From the NCBI RefSeq assembly GCF_045679555.1, contig NC_092089.1, positions 3,107,152-3,171,151 on the forward strand: a DNA stretch of 64,000 nucleotides. Reading direction: 5' to 3'. Shown here piece after piece: positions 22,068 through 33,845 of this stretch. Position 1 is the stretch's first letter, and the number at the start of each line of letters is the position of its first letter. The stretch comes from Salvelinus alpinus. Its lineage: Eukaryota > Chordata > Actinopteri > Salmoniformes > Salmonidae. The position numbers and the translations under genes were made by a program. The notes under the pieces were generated by a model. It was given only the letters and a program-made list of their open reading frames with translations, ran no database searches and was not told the origin of the DNA.

Positions 22068-22547
22068 TTGGCAATCCATGCTTTTGTTACTTCTAGGTTA
22101 GACTACTGCAATGCTATACTTTCCGGCTACCCGGATAAAGCACTAAATAAACTTCAGTTAGTGCTAAATACAGCTGCTAGAATCCTGACTAGAACCCAAA
22201 AATTTGATCATATTACTCCAGTGCTAGCCTCCCTACACTGGCTTCCTGTTAAGACAAGGGCTGATTTCAAGGTTTTACTGCTAACCTACAAAGCATTACA
22301 TGGGCTTGCTCCTACCTATCTTTCCGATTTGGTCCTGCCGTACATACCTACACGTACGCTACGGTCACAAGATGCAGGCCTCCTAATTGTCCCTAGAATT
22401 TCTAAGCAAACAGCTGGAGGCAGGGCTTTCTCCTATAGAGCTCAATTTTTATGGAATGGTCTGCCTACCCATGTGAGAGACGCAGACTCGGTCTTAACCA
22501 TTAAGTCTTTACTGAAGACTCATCTCTTCAGTGGGTCATATGATTGA
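22068..22547 (+). pseudogene. LINE ORF2 C-terminal fragment
   Basis: 159 open codons with the segments SRLDYCNAILSGYPDKALN, LASLHWLPVKTR, LTYKALHGLAPTYLSDL and LKTHLFSG. These are the conserved C-terminal end of L2/Rex-type reverse transcriptase ORFs, downstream of the RT core. The RT catalytic motif itself is absent because the copy is 5'-truncated. It is not a host gene. Confidence 0.85.
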
Positions 22548-23384
22548 GTGTAGTCTGGCCCAGGAGTGTGAAGGTGAACAGAAAGGCTCTGGAGCAACGA
22601 ACCGCCCTTGCTGTCTCTGCCTGGACGGTTCCCCTCTCTCCACTGGGATTCTCTGCATCTAACCCTATTACAGGGGCTGAGTCACTGGCTTACTGGTGCT
22701 CTTTCATGCCGTCCCTAGGAGGGGTGGGTCACTTGAGTGGGTTGAGTCACTGACGTCATCTTCCTGTCTGGGTTGGCGCCCCCCCTTGGGTTGTGCCTTG
22801 GCGGAGATCTTTGTGGGCTATACTCGGCCTTGTCTCAGGATGGTAAGTTGGTGGTTGAAGATATCCCTCTAGTGGTGTGGGGGCTGTGCTTTGGCAAAGT
22901 GGGTGGGGTTATATCCTTCCTGTTTGGTATCATCGGATGGGGCCACAGTGTCTCCTGACCCCTCCTGTCTCAGCCTCCAGTATTTATGCTGCAGTAGTTT
23001 ATGTGTCGGGGGGCTAGGGTCAGTTTGTTATATCTGGAGTACTTCTCCCGTCTTATCCGGTGTCCTGTGTGAATTTAAGTATGCTCTCTCTAATTCTCTC
23101 TTTCTCTCTTTCTTTCTCTCTCTCGGAGGACCTGAGCCCTAGGATCATGCCTCAGGACTACCTGGCATGATGACTCCTTGCTGTCCGCAGTCCACCTGGC
23201 CGTGCTGCTGCTCCAGTTTCAACTGTTCTGCCTGCGGCTATGGAACCCTGACCTGTTCAACGGACGTGCTACCTGTCCCAGACCTGCTGTTTTCAACTCT
23301 CTAGAGACTGCAGGAGCGGTAGAGATACTCTTAATGATCGGCTATGAAAAGCCAACTGACATTTACTCCTGAGGTGCTGACTTG

Positions 23385-23984
23385 TCGTGGATAATCGTCT
23401 CAGAAATATAACACTCTTACAAGAACTTGTAAATTCAATATAGGCTTTAATACAAAGTATATCTTAGCCTAGATGGTCCGCGGGACACACACCTTCCCAG
23501 AGCACTGGCTCTGTCTTTATACACACACAGCACATGAGTTCATCACATATGTTAATTAAATTACTTCTCCTAGGTCATCTGCCACCATTATCCTTTATTT
23601 CGGCTTCCTGCTTGTTTACGCCCAATAACGCCTGTATCCGCTCTTGATTAGATTATAATGGTGGCAGGACCCTCTCGTGTCCTAAAATTAATATATGTCT
23701 ATCTTACCCTAAGCACTTATGGCCTTTACCCTAAGCACTTATGGCCTTTCCTCTCTATTTAATCTTCATAATGGTGTCCTGCTCTTTCCATAAATGCACT
23801 TTAAAGCACGTATGGCTTAGGCCATTTTACTATCTGTTTAATCTTTGGTTTCCTGTTTTTACCAGAATGGCAAATGCACTCACGTGTTGCCTTCTCTTCC
23901 TTCTCCTCCTATATTCTAATGTACACCTGTCTTTTGCTCAATAGTGTGATACCTGTCTCTATATGTCTAAGTACTAACTCCTAC
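23385..23984. mobile_element. 600-bp insertion within the LINE, flanked by ACTTG
   Basis: The LINE sequence breaks after ACTTG (23380-23384) and resumes with ACTTG (23985-23989), which is a 5-bp duplication. The insert has no open frame of note and contains a short internal duplication (CCTAAGCACTTATGGCCTTT at about 23708 and 23731). The size and 5-bp duplication fit a solo LTR, but the ends are not clean TG...CA, so the class is open. Confidence 0.65.
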
Positions 23985-24597
23985 ACTTGCTGCACCCTCG
24001 ACAAGTACTGTGATTATTATTATTTGACCATGCTGGTAATTTATGAACATTTGAACATCTTGGCCATGTTCTGTTATAATCTCCACCCGGCACAGCCAGA
24101 AGAGGACTGGCCACCCCTCATAGCCTGGTTCCTCTCTAGGTTTCTTCCTAGGTTTTGGCCTTTCTAGGAAGTTTTTCCTAGCCACCGTGCTTCTACACCT
24201 GTGTTGTTTGCTGTTTGGGGTTTTAGGCTGGGTTTCTGTACAGCACTTTGAGATATCAGCTGATGTAAGAAGGGCTATATAAATAAATATCTTTATTTAT
24301 CTCTTGTTAAGGGCAGAAAAAGCTAAGCTTAGTATTACATCGGCTATTGCCTAATGCCATCTTATCACATGGTCAGGTGTCAGGGAGGGAGACCCATCCA
24401 ATGAGAACCCATCCCACCAAGAGCAGTGTCTTCTGACAAGTTGCGTCCTTCTGACCTGACCTGTCGCTAATTAATGAGTGACGTTAATCAGTAACATTAA
24501 TCAGTGTAATTCGAACGCGATGTGTCACTGAGACATTGCATAAACGCATATAGGCCTATAAACTACACCTAAGAGCCTCATTGCACATGCACACATG

Positions 24598-24870
24598 CAC
24601 TCACACACACACACACACACACACACACCTATCCCTGAGAACAGAGTATATTTGTGGGCAGCATAAGTGGCCAGATAATATGTGATCCTCTAGCGCCCCC
24701 TGTAAGTAAACCAATGTACATTTACATTTGAGTAATTAGCAGACGCTCTTATCCAGAGTGAGTTACAGCAGTAATTAGGGTTAAGTGCCTTGCTCAAGGA
24801 CACATCAACATATTTTACACCTAGTCGATTACTGGCCTAATGCGCTTAACCGCTTGGCTACCTGTCGCCA
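24598..24870. repeat. CA run and SINE-like fragment
   Basis: 24601-24628 is a CA run. 24715-24868 has TAGCAGACGCTCTTATCCAG and GTGCCTTGCTCAAGGACACA, related to 5985-6125. 24870-25340 shows no gene; it is the likely 3' UTR side of the il16-like gene. Confidence 0.6.
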
Positions 24871-25340
24871 TGTACTGTGTTTAAACAGGGACCGTTTTCA
24901 ACCATGGGGTTATTGTAGGATTTAATAACAGCAAGTAGACAGAGGACGGATATGAACTTTCTAGTCACAATATATATTACAGCCATATACAAACTCCTTA
25001 CATTTCATCATATAAAACAATGGGCAGACTAGGTATTAAAGAAACATTAAGCATATTTCTACAAAATTAAATAAATGACCTCTGTATTGATCTCTCTCTC
25101 CCTCTTCATACCCTGGGTTGACCCTATATACAGACAGGCCCTCTCCTCAATGTTTACTGGTCTCTTCAGTGCTTTGTTATCGTATGACTGGTGCAATACA
25201 TATCATCCCTCTCACTTGAGGTAGAAGTTGACCCGAACCACATATCCAGAATCAGATTGGCAACCCTCACTTCAACCTCGTACAATGCTTCAGTGCCTTG
25301 TTATAAGCATATCGAGGGTACATATCAATGTTCATTCCTG

Positions 25341-28300
25341 TCACTGTGGTTTGTGAGGACGGTGTAGTACCACATCCACAGGCCCAGGGGGCAGTGTTCT
25401 GATCATGGTCCAGGCCTCCAGCCTCCTCAGGCCCACCAAGCTCACACCCTCGATCTCCAACACCTCGTCCCCTGGAGACACCTGGTTCACTGGACCACCT
25501 GAAAGAGAAGAGGGGCTTATTGTTAGCGGATGTTTACCTTGATATCTTTATCAGACACCTCATAACCAATGGTCTGAGCTTGGAGTTTGACACGTGTTTC
25601 GGCTGACTAAAGAGACATTCATTTGAATGACCTCAATAGAAAGGCCATCTCCTCTACCATGTGGTGATATACAGTAAGTGTATTTGATTTATTTGGCCAT
25701 TTAAAAACACAATATGTGTGGACACAATGCATTATTGCAGTTTTTAACTCATCGAGAATGACAAAAAACTTTTCACTTATTTCCATTATGGTCCTCTTGA
25801 AAATACATGAAAACAGAATATATTCACAAGATGATAACATGACAACAGAATATATTCACAAGATGATAACATGACAACAGAATATATTCACAAGATGATA
25901 ACATGACAACAGAATATATTCACAAGATGATAACATGACAACAGAATACTTAATTTTTTCAAAAGGGAGGAAACAGTAATAGGAATAAAATAGATGATCA
26001 AGTAACGTTCACTAATACTACTATATTTTGTAGGTAGGTTGACCTCTCACCCAGGAAGAGTTTCTGTACGGTGAGGGGTTTGTCTCCCAGGCTGGAACCC
26101 ACTCCTCCCTCCAGACTGAAGCCCAGGTCTCTGCTGCGCTTCTCCAGCCTCACACACATCCTCTGACCTGACACACAGGACACACACACACGGTCAAAAT
26201 GACTCCCACACACACATTTGCCTACGTTCTCTGTCAAAACAACATGTTCAGGATGATAAGAGAGAAGCTGTGGAAAAACAACAGGTTCAGGGTGAGAAGA
26301 GAGAAGCTGTGGAAAAACAACAGGTTCAGGGTGAGAAGAGAGAAGCTGTGGAAAAACAACAGGTTCAGGGTGAGAAGAGAGAAGCTGTGGAAAAACAACA
26401 GGTTCAGGGTGAGAAGAGAGAAGCTGTGGAAAAACAACAGGTTCAGGGTGAGAAGAGAGAAGCTGTGGAAAAACAACAGGTTCAGGGTGAGAAGAGAGAA
26501 GCTGTGGAAAAACAACAGGTTCAGGGTGAGAAGAGAGAAGCTGTGGAAAAACAACAGGTTCAGGGTGAGAAGAGAGAAGCTGTGGAAAAACAACAGGTTC
26601 AGGGTGAGAAGAGAGAAGCTGTGGAAAAACAACAGGTTCAGGGTGAGAAGAGAGAAGCTGTGGAAAAACAACAGGTTCAGGGTGAGAAGAGAGAAGCTGT
26701 GGAAAAACAACAGGTTCAGGGTGAGAAGAGAGAAGCTGTGGAAAAACAACAGGTTCAGGGTGAGAAGAGAGAAGCTGTGGAAAAACAACAGGTTCAGGGT
26801 GAGAAGAGAGAAGCTGTGGAAAAACAACAGGTTCAGGGTGAGAAGAGAGAAGCTGTGGAAAAACAACAGGTTCAGGGTGAGAAGAGAGAAGCTGTGGAAA
26901 AACAACAGGTTCAGGGTGAGAAGAGAGAAGCTGTGGAAAAACAACAGGTTCAGGGTGAGAAGAGAGAAGCTGTGGAAAAACAACAGGTTCAGGGTGAGAA
27001 GAGAGAAGCTGTGGAAAAACAACAGGTTCAGGGTGAGAAGAGAGAAGCTGTGGAAAAACAACAGGTTCAGGGTGAGAAGAGAGAAGCTGTGGAAAAACAA
27101 CAGGTTCAGGGTGAGAAGAGAGAAGCTGTGGAAAAACAACAGGTACAGGGTGAGAAGAGAGAAGCTGTGGAAAAACAACAGGTTCAGGGTGAGAAGAGAG
27201 AAGCTGTGGAAAAACAACAGGTTCAGGGTGAGAAGAGAGAAGCTGTGGAAAAACAACAGGTTCAGGGTGAGAAGAGAGAAGCTGTGGAAAAACAACAGGT
27301 TCAGGGTGAGAAGAGAGAAGCTGTGGAAAAACAACAGGTTCAGGGTGAGAAGAGAGAAGCTGAAATGACTTTGGAACATTGATCAATGTTGTTCTGCTTT
27401 AGATAACTTTTACCACAGTTCTAAAAAGTGCTACTGCAATGCTCCAACCAGCTGATCTATCTCACCAGTGTTAGCAGGCTCTGTCTGTGTCCCTCCTCGA
27501 CTGTCAGTCACTGTTCCTCCCTTACGGGGGTCTGTTACCCCCCCTCTCCTCAAAACAACCACGCCCATCCCCTGAGTCCGTGCCCTCCTTAGTGTCCTCA
27601 GCACCTCCCAGTGGGAGGAGCCACACAGCGCTGTGCCGTTGATTGACAGGACCTTGTCTCCCTCCTGGATGGATCCCTCCTTAGCAGCCACCCCTGCCGG
27701 GAACACCTTATGGACCTGGAAGACAAACACCAGAGGTCAGAGTAGACCACGAAGTGAAAAAACATGATGCCTAGGCTTTAGATCAGTGGGCTAATGTGGT
27801 CTTGAATTGTGTGGGTGACCTGAGTTGCTCACAGAAACATGGAAGCATTGGTACTAGTTGTGTAGTACTCACAATGACAGGTTTGTTCTGGTCCACTCCT
27901 CCTGCCATGGTGAAGCCCAGTCCCACACCAACATCCTTATGGAGAACCACCACCTGGACATCCTCATAGTTCTATAGAGCGGGGAGAGATAGCGAGGGGG
28001 ATAGAACAGCAACAGCACAAGATGGCAGTTGAGCATTGACAAATACTGATGCTATTATTAATGCTAATTAGAATGGAATAACACTAATGTAATGTTTTAG
28101 CTGGTTGTTTAGTCTGGTATAGTGAAGATAGTTGTAGTACCTGCAGCGTTGTGTCCCCCAGGCCCTTTACGTCGTCCAGCAGGCGGTTCAGCTCATCACT
28201 GCCCAGGACAGACACACAGGACAGTGCCGACACGTCAGACGACAGGCTGGCTGACCGGCTGGCTGACCGGCTGGCTGACCGGCTGGCTGACCGGCTGGAT

Positions 28301-31300
28301 GGCCACTCCTCACTGTCAGAGGAAGACTGGGGATCATAGTCCACCTCTCCGAAGTTACACAGCTCTGCCAGACTGAGGGAGAGAGACATAGTGGGGGAAT
28401 AAACTCAAAGATAAAATTGAATGATTAGATAAAAACAAGTAACAGGTAGCCTGACAATAATCACACCTTTCTAGCTGTTAATTGACTTTTAAACATGGTG
28501 CTTGTTGTGTTAGCGTAGTATTTTCATCATCAGTTGAAAATAGAAGTGACCCACCTGAGAGAGAAGCTCCTACGATGTGATTGGCTCATGGCGCTGGTGA
28601 CGGTCACCGAAGATTCAGCAGAGTCTGAGTCGTAGGTGGAGTCCTCGTCCTTCTCTGTACCTTCATCATCAGTATCCTCATCACTCCATCCCCCCTCCTC
28701 TGAGTTCCATCGAGCCAGGGTGGGGAGGAGGGGTAGGCTGCTGGGGGAGGAGGAGGTGAGGGGAAGGGACAGGGAATCCCTCCCCAGGCCAGAGTGTGAG
28801 ACTGGGATAGCAGGGTCAGTAGTGACCCTACCCTGGGCTGTGTGTGTGGAGACTGGAGGGTTCTTCAGGGCAGTCAGGCCTGAATCTACACCCTGTTGGT
28901 GTTTAGGCTGCAGGGAAGTAGTGGGGAGGTGTGGGGAGGTGGGAGGTGTGTTCTGGGGGTGGAAGGGGGAGTTCTGGGGGGTGTTGGTGGGTGTCTTGTC
29001 GTCATCGCTCACTGGAGATGGCAGGTTAGGTGAGTCTCTACTGTGAGGCCTCCTAGACTGGTCAGGGCCACCTGGAACGTCAGTGGAGTTGTTCATAGAG
29101 TTAGACAGCTGGGAGGATGAAGTGTCCTTGGCAGTGACTGTAGTAGTCTTTGTGTTGGTGCCTCTCCTACTCCAGTCCTGGGGTGTGACTGTGTGATTGG
29201 GGAGGTCTGGCTCATCAATGGAAAAGTCTCTCAGAGTGTCTCTGGTGGTTTTGCCATTCAGAGGGATGTCTAGTTTACCCTTGAGGTTGGAAAACGTACC
29301 AGAGCCAACAGCCTTCTCCCCCACTCTTCCTGTCTCCCCCACTCCTCCTGTCTCACCCACTCCCCGTACTAAACCTCTATAACCCACTCTGCCTATCTCC
29401 CCCACTCCCCCTCTCTCTCCTACTCCCCCTCTATAACACACTCCCCCTCTCTCCCCTACTCCCCCTCTATAACCCACTCCCCCTCTCTCCCCTACTCCCC
29501 CTCTATAACCCACTCCCCCTCTCTCCCCTACTCCCCCTCTATAACCCACTCCCCCTCTCTCCCCTACTCCCCCTCTCTCCCCTACTCCCCTTCTCTCCCT
29601 GCTCCCCAGCCTCACCTCATCCACTGACATAGACCTCACCGCCCACCCTCTATCAGTCTTCCTCTCTTCTCGCACTACCTCACCTCCTCTCCCTCCACCA
29701 AGTGCTTTATCTGGCACACTCTTCCTTACCCCTTCTCCTCGTCCTCTCACCCCATCCATAATTACAATCCCTCCCTCTCCTCTCCCTCTCTCCCATACTC
29801 CCCCCACCCCACCTACCTGTCTATCCAACCCACTCTTCCTGACTCCCTCTCCAGACTCACTGAGCTGCTCCGGGACAGAGAAAGCCCGTCTGGGCTTCAG
29901 GTAGTTGGGCACTGGGACCTGAGATGTCTGTGTCAGAGCTTCAAACTGGTGGATCTTGTTCCTCACACTGGCTGCAGAGGGCACTACCAGTTTCCCAGGT
30001 AACTTGGTATTTTCAGTGTTCTGTAATGTTATCCTCTGTGGGGTGTTGGCTTCAAACACATCTTCTGACAGGCTCTGTTCCCTGGCCACGCCTCTACCAG
30101 GGGTCTTGCTCCTGTCATAGGTGTCAGTTTTCCCATTAAGCTGATTGGTCAGGAGGGGGTTTGACCCTATGGTGACCCCTACTCCGGACGTTGTGATAGG
30201 CGGAGAGTCCCTGGTGGGTGTCACTGATAGTCTGTGCTGGGGGAGAGAGACTTCAGCGTTATCTCTCCCTCCCTTCTCCACCTCCTTTTTCTTGTGCCTT
30301 TTTCCTTCGACATCAGTCCATTTCTCTTTTTCCTGAGCCATGCTCCCCACCCTTATTCTCTCCTTTTCGCTGTCTTCACTACTTCCACTCTTTCTGCCCA
30401 CAGTGTTTGTCACCTCCTTAATCCCTCTCTCCTGTTTGTCTCCTAATGGAGGGGATAGTGAGGGGTCCCTAATGCACACTGATGACCCCTCCACTAACGG
30501 TGTGTGTGAGGGTTTGTATGAGAGTGTGGGTGTGGTCCACCCTGACACTGGAGACACTGAGGGGCTCAAACCAGACACCTTGACTGCACTACTCTGATGT
30601 CTCTGTGGTGTGTGTGTAGTGTGTGTGGTGTTCTGTTCTACCAGGGGTGTGTGTGTGGTGTTCTGTTCTACCAGGGGTGTGTGTGTGGTGTTCTGTTCTA
30701 CCAGGGGTGTGTGTGTGGTGTTCTGTTCTACCAGGGGCGTGTGTGTGGTGTTCTGTTCTACCAGGGGGGTGTGTGTGGTGTTCTGTTCTACCAGGGGTGT
30801 GTGTGTGGTGTTCTGTTCTACCAGGGGTGTGTGTGTGGTGTTCTGTTCTACCAGGGGTGTGTGTGTGGTGTTCTGTTCTACCAGGGGTGTGTGTGTGGTG
30901 TTCTGTTCTACCAGGGGTGTGTGTGTGGTGTTCTGTTCTACCAGGGGTGTGTGTGAGAGCAGGCCGTTCCTCTCCCCCCTGGATAAACCACTGAGGGGGG
31001 AGGGAAAGGTGGAGGAAAAGGGGGAGGAGAGGGGGGAGACAAAGACAGAGTCTGTGGTGGACTTCCTCCGATTGGCTGCTGTATCCCCCCCATCCCTCTC
31101 CAATAGAGACCAGTCTCCTACCGGTGCTGAGAGACGCTTGGTTCTGGTTGAGTCCTTCACATCCTCATCTCTGTTAGTAGCTTTATCAGGTCCAGTAGTC
31201 CCATAGAGCTTCTGTATCCGGTCCCAGATACTCTGACCCCTGGAGGATCCAAGAGATCCACGGGCTGATTTTCTGGTTCCAGACCCAGGACCTGGACTAG

Positions 31301-31766
31301 ACCTCAGCCTGGTGGGGAGGGACTGGCCCCCACTGGCCCTCTCCAGAGATAGAGCCACATACCCTAGACCCACAGGGGACACCCCTTCACCAAGGGAACA
31401 CTCTGACCCCCCAACGGGGCTCATCACTTCCCCTGGTCCAACTGAGTTAAAGGCCTTCACCCTGGACAACACATTGCTCTCTCCTGCCCCCCTACTCTCC
31501 AAACTCTGTGCTCGTTGAAGTGTGGACCCCCCTAGGTTCCCAGAACACCTCAGCAGCCCCGTCCTGAGCCCCTCGCCAGGGCTAGCCCCCCTTCCTCTCC
31601 AGTCTAAACTCTTACTCCTTTTGGGCAGGTTTATCCTTCTCCACTCTGTCCTGCCCTGGTCTCCAGCCAACTTCCCTGCACTGCCACAGTTTCCTCCCCT
31701 GTCACTGCCATCCTCTGGGATCACGTCCCTCACACCACCACTCTGTCTCAACTGTCCGGTGGCCAT
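25341..31766 (-). CDS. il16: Pro-interleukin-16-like protein, two C-terminal PDZ domains
   Basis: Exons, minus strand: 28555-31766, 28141-28372, 27873-27971, 27466-27715, 26051-26167, 25341-25498. All are GT-AG and phases join to 1356 codons including stop. Residues 1-1070 are low complexity, Ser/Pro/Gly-rich, with a ten-residue repeat (HTPLVEQNTT, 11 copies) and a GGVGERGGVGYR repeat. Then comes SLAELCNFGEVDYD and an acidic SDELNRLLDDVKGL segment, as in pro-IL-16. PDZ A (about 1150-1245) has VVVLHKDVGVGLGFTMAGG and VHKVFPAGVAAKEGSIQEGD. PDZ B (about 1268-1350) has LEKRSRDLGFSLEGG, GDKPLTVQKLFLG and VSPGDEVLEIEG. Both match the last two PDZ domains of IL-16, a cytosolic/nuclear scaffold whose caspase-released C-terminal part is a chemoattractant. 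The extra N-terminal PDZ domains of long mammalian forms are not visible. The start Met at 31766 has ACA before ATGG. Likely 5' UTR exons lie at 31767-31794 (same exon), 32035-32236 and perhaps 40776-40833. Confidence 0.9.
25825..25947. repeat. 32-bp tandem repeat in il16 last intron
   Basis: The segment ACAACAGAATATATTCACAA, followed by GATGATAACATG, recurs four to five times. The array is short and nearly perfect and lies between the two PDZ B exons. Confidence 0.85.
26256..27362. repeat. 39-bp minisatellite in il16 intron (about 28 copies)
   Basis: The 39-bp unit contains GTGGAAAAACAACAGGTTCA on the plus strand. Copies are nearly identical (one TTCAGG-to-TACAGG variant at 27142). Because 39 is divisible by three, three frames stay open for more than 370 codons; these are not genes. 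On the il16 strand each unit reads TTGTTTTTCCACAG, an acceptor-like sequence, about 90 bp upstream of the exon at 26051-26167. Confidence 0.95.
29330..29600. repeat. In-exon repeat of il16 (GGVGERGGVGYR)
   Basis: Tandem CTCCCCCTCTATAACCCACT-type units within the big coding exon, encoding a Gly/Val/Arg repeat on the minus strand. The reading frame is kept throughout. Confidence 0.85.
30612..30955. repeat. In-exon 30-bp repeat of il16 (11 copies)
   Basis: The unit GTGGTGTTCTGTTCTACCAG plus ten bases repeats at exactly 30 bp and encodes HTPLVEQNTT on the minus strand. Copies differ by single bases only. Plus-strand open frames here are shadows. Confidence 0.92.
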
Positions 31767-32034
31767 TGTGGAGCCTGTTGTGTATTTCCCCTCACTGGGG
31801 AATGGGGCCAGTGCGAGTTGAATTATTCCAAATGTAGTATGTAGTAAAAGGTGACAGTTTAAGAATCCCAGTAATCCTTTTTGCAGTTTAACCACTGGTC
31901 AAAATCATCACAGAAGCCTTCGACAGCAGCACAGGCCTGGTAGGAAAGGTGTTTGTCTGCCCCAGCAGAAACGTCAGAGTGGTTGAACTGCAATCTGCTC
32001 ATGTTTGGGGCTCCAGATATCAACAGACACTCAC

Positions 32035-32236
32035 TTGTATATCCACAGGTTTGAGATTCCATCCATGAAGATTCTCTGCATTTCTGTCTCCCACACACTC
32101 AGAGATGATTGTTAGTTCTCCTTCCCTCTCTGTCCATTCCTCTCTGTGTCTCTGTGGTGTCGGCTCCAGTAGTCAAACAGAGGTCCTCAGCAGTGAAGTT
32201 TTCCTGGGTGAGCGGTCACACATAAGCCTCAGAACA
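32035..32236 (-). other. Putative il16 5' UTR exon
   Basis: On the minus strand the block is preceded by ATGTTTGCAG (acceptor) and ends ATATACAA before GTGAGTGTCT (donor). The next acceptor would be ATTCCCCAG at 31795-31803, giving an intron of about 240 bp and leading to the start codon at 31766. No frame continuous with the il16 protein crosses this junction, so it is probably untranslated. Confidence 0.45.
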
Positions 32237-32429
32237 CTGCAAACATAAAGAAATATATCATATGTCAAATGTTATGTTATACTTACATATGAAAAACATT
32301 GCATATTTTTACTGAGAAAATTCCATCTTTGAAATGAAATGGTTAGGAATGCTGAGGTAACGGTATTCTGGACACTATGGTCAAATGTAATGATACAGTA
32401 CAGCTAGTAGCACACAGTAGCCAGATTAC

Positions 32430-32433
32430 AGTC

Positions 32434-32469
<36 letters not shown>

Positions 32470-33080
32470 TGGAGATGACAGAGACAGAAAGAGACAAAGA
32501 GAGACAGAAAAGAGAAAGACTGAAAAGGAGATGACAGAAAGAGACAGAGACAGAGAGATAGAAAGAAGAAAAAAATACAGAAAAGGAGAGATATGTAAAG
32601 AAATGAAAGTGTCAACAACAAAAAACGAATGAAAAAAAGAATTAAGTTGAAAAAAAAGAACATTCCAAACTCTATAGTAAGTCTCCATCCAACCACCATC
32701 TCAGTGAAGTGAGGTTACCTCATCAGTGAAACTCTGCTGCCTTCCATACATTCCCCTCATACTGACTCAATGAGTCCATTCACATAGAGGTCTCCCTCTG
32801 CACACACACACACTCACCACCTAAACACGTCACTTAAATGGGTATGTCCTAACAGCTGTTTACACTAGAAACATGTCCTAGGTCGACTGGACTGGCGACA
32901 ACCTAAAATCAAACTGGAAAAACCAATCAGACAACAATCCACTCTGACACTAGGAAACAATGTATTACACAGATACAGCCTAATCTCTCTCTTTCCTTCC
33001 TTCTTTCTCACTCTCTTTCTCTCTGTCTCTCTGTCTCTCTGTCTCTCTGTCTCTCTGTCTCTCTGTCTCTCTCGCACACA
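32430..33080. repeat. GA and CT microsatellites, il16 upstream intron
   Basis: 32437-32600 is GA/GACAGAGA-rich. 33000-33075 is a CTCTGTCT repeat. No coding sequence is seen between 32240 and 33340. Confidence 0.8.
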
Positions 33081-33341
33081 CACACGCATATGCATGCACT
33101 CTCTCGTCAAATGAAACAATCAAAACACAGACAGAGATTCAAAGTGCTCCACAAAGGGCTCAGTCAAACAGAGTTGAATGTGATCAGATAAGATTGTAAC
33201 AGAAGCGGAACTGAGTGAAACTGCTTTCCATGCAGTTTGAATGGGCACTGCTTTCTGATGGAGCTACTGATATCTACACTGTCACTATCGTAGGGTACTG
33301 TTGACCTGCTGTTAGAACAATAGCATGGTGATGGACTTCTT

Positions 33342-33694
33342 GTCACGCCCTGACCTTAGAGAGCCTTTTTATTTCTCTATTTGGTTAGGTCAGGTTGTGA
33401 TTTGGGTGGGCATTCTATGTTTTCTATTTCTTTGTTTTTGGCCGAGTGTGGTTCCCAATCAGAGGCAGCTGTCTATCGTTGTCTCTGATTGGGAATCATA
33501 CTTAGGCAGCCTTTTCCCCACCTATGTTGTGGGTAATTAATATTTTCTGTGTGTGTTTGTGTGCGCCACGGTTGCGTCACGTTCGGTCTCTGTTTACCTG
33601 TTTTTTGTGAAGGTTTGACTTTATTAAAGATGTGGAATTACAAGCTGCACCTTGGTTCATCTATGACAGGGAGTTTGAAGACAGTGAACGTGAC
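33342..33694 (+). mobile_element. Solo LTR-like element
   Basis: It begins TGTCACGCCCTGACCTTAGA and ends GAACGTGACA, so it has TG...CA ends that are partly inverted. It shares GGTTCCCAATCAGAGGCAGC with the LTRs of the element at 43820-46880. A target duplication is no longer clear. Confidence 0.7.
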
Positions 33695-33845
33695 ATTTCC
33701 ATACAAAGCCACTCAGTATATGTTGGCCCATGTGGGAATCAGACCCTCAACTCTGGTGTTGCAATCAGCATGTTCCAACCTACTGAACCACCAGTTTATT
33801 TACTCATCTATTTACCGTCTGTACAAGATACTCTACTCAGTACAA

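Larger units (their letters stand above)
22060..24297 (+). mobile_element. L2-clade LINE, 5'-truncated, interrupted
   Basis: It starts inside ORF2, then carries a long non-coding 3' region (CCAGAAGAGGACTGGCCACC, TTTCTTCCTAGGTTTTGGCC) and ends in CTATATAAATAAATATCTTT, a typical 3' terminus of teleost L2-like elements. It is split at 23385-23984 by a 600-bp insertion. Confidence 0.85.

Noticed and set aside
22068-22547. 159-codon open frame that could be taken as a host gene
   Set aside because: The segments LASLHWLPVKTR and LTYKALHGLAP are standard L2-type LINE ORF2 C-terminal sequence.
26199-27386. Open frames of 370-460 codons on both strands
   Set aside because: They are produced by a 39-bp tandem repeat (divisible by three) in an il16 intron. 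Three frames are open at once and the peptides are pure repeats.
30597-31206. Plus-strand frames rich in CVVFCSTRG
   Set aside because: Shadow of the 30-bp coding repeat of il16 on the minus strand.
31859-32098. 79-codon minus-strand open frame upstream of il16
   Set aside because: It crosses a good donor site at 32034/32035 and does not join in frame to the il16 start. It could be an upstream ORF, but nothing supports translation.
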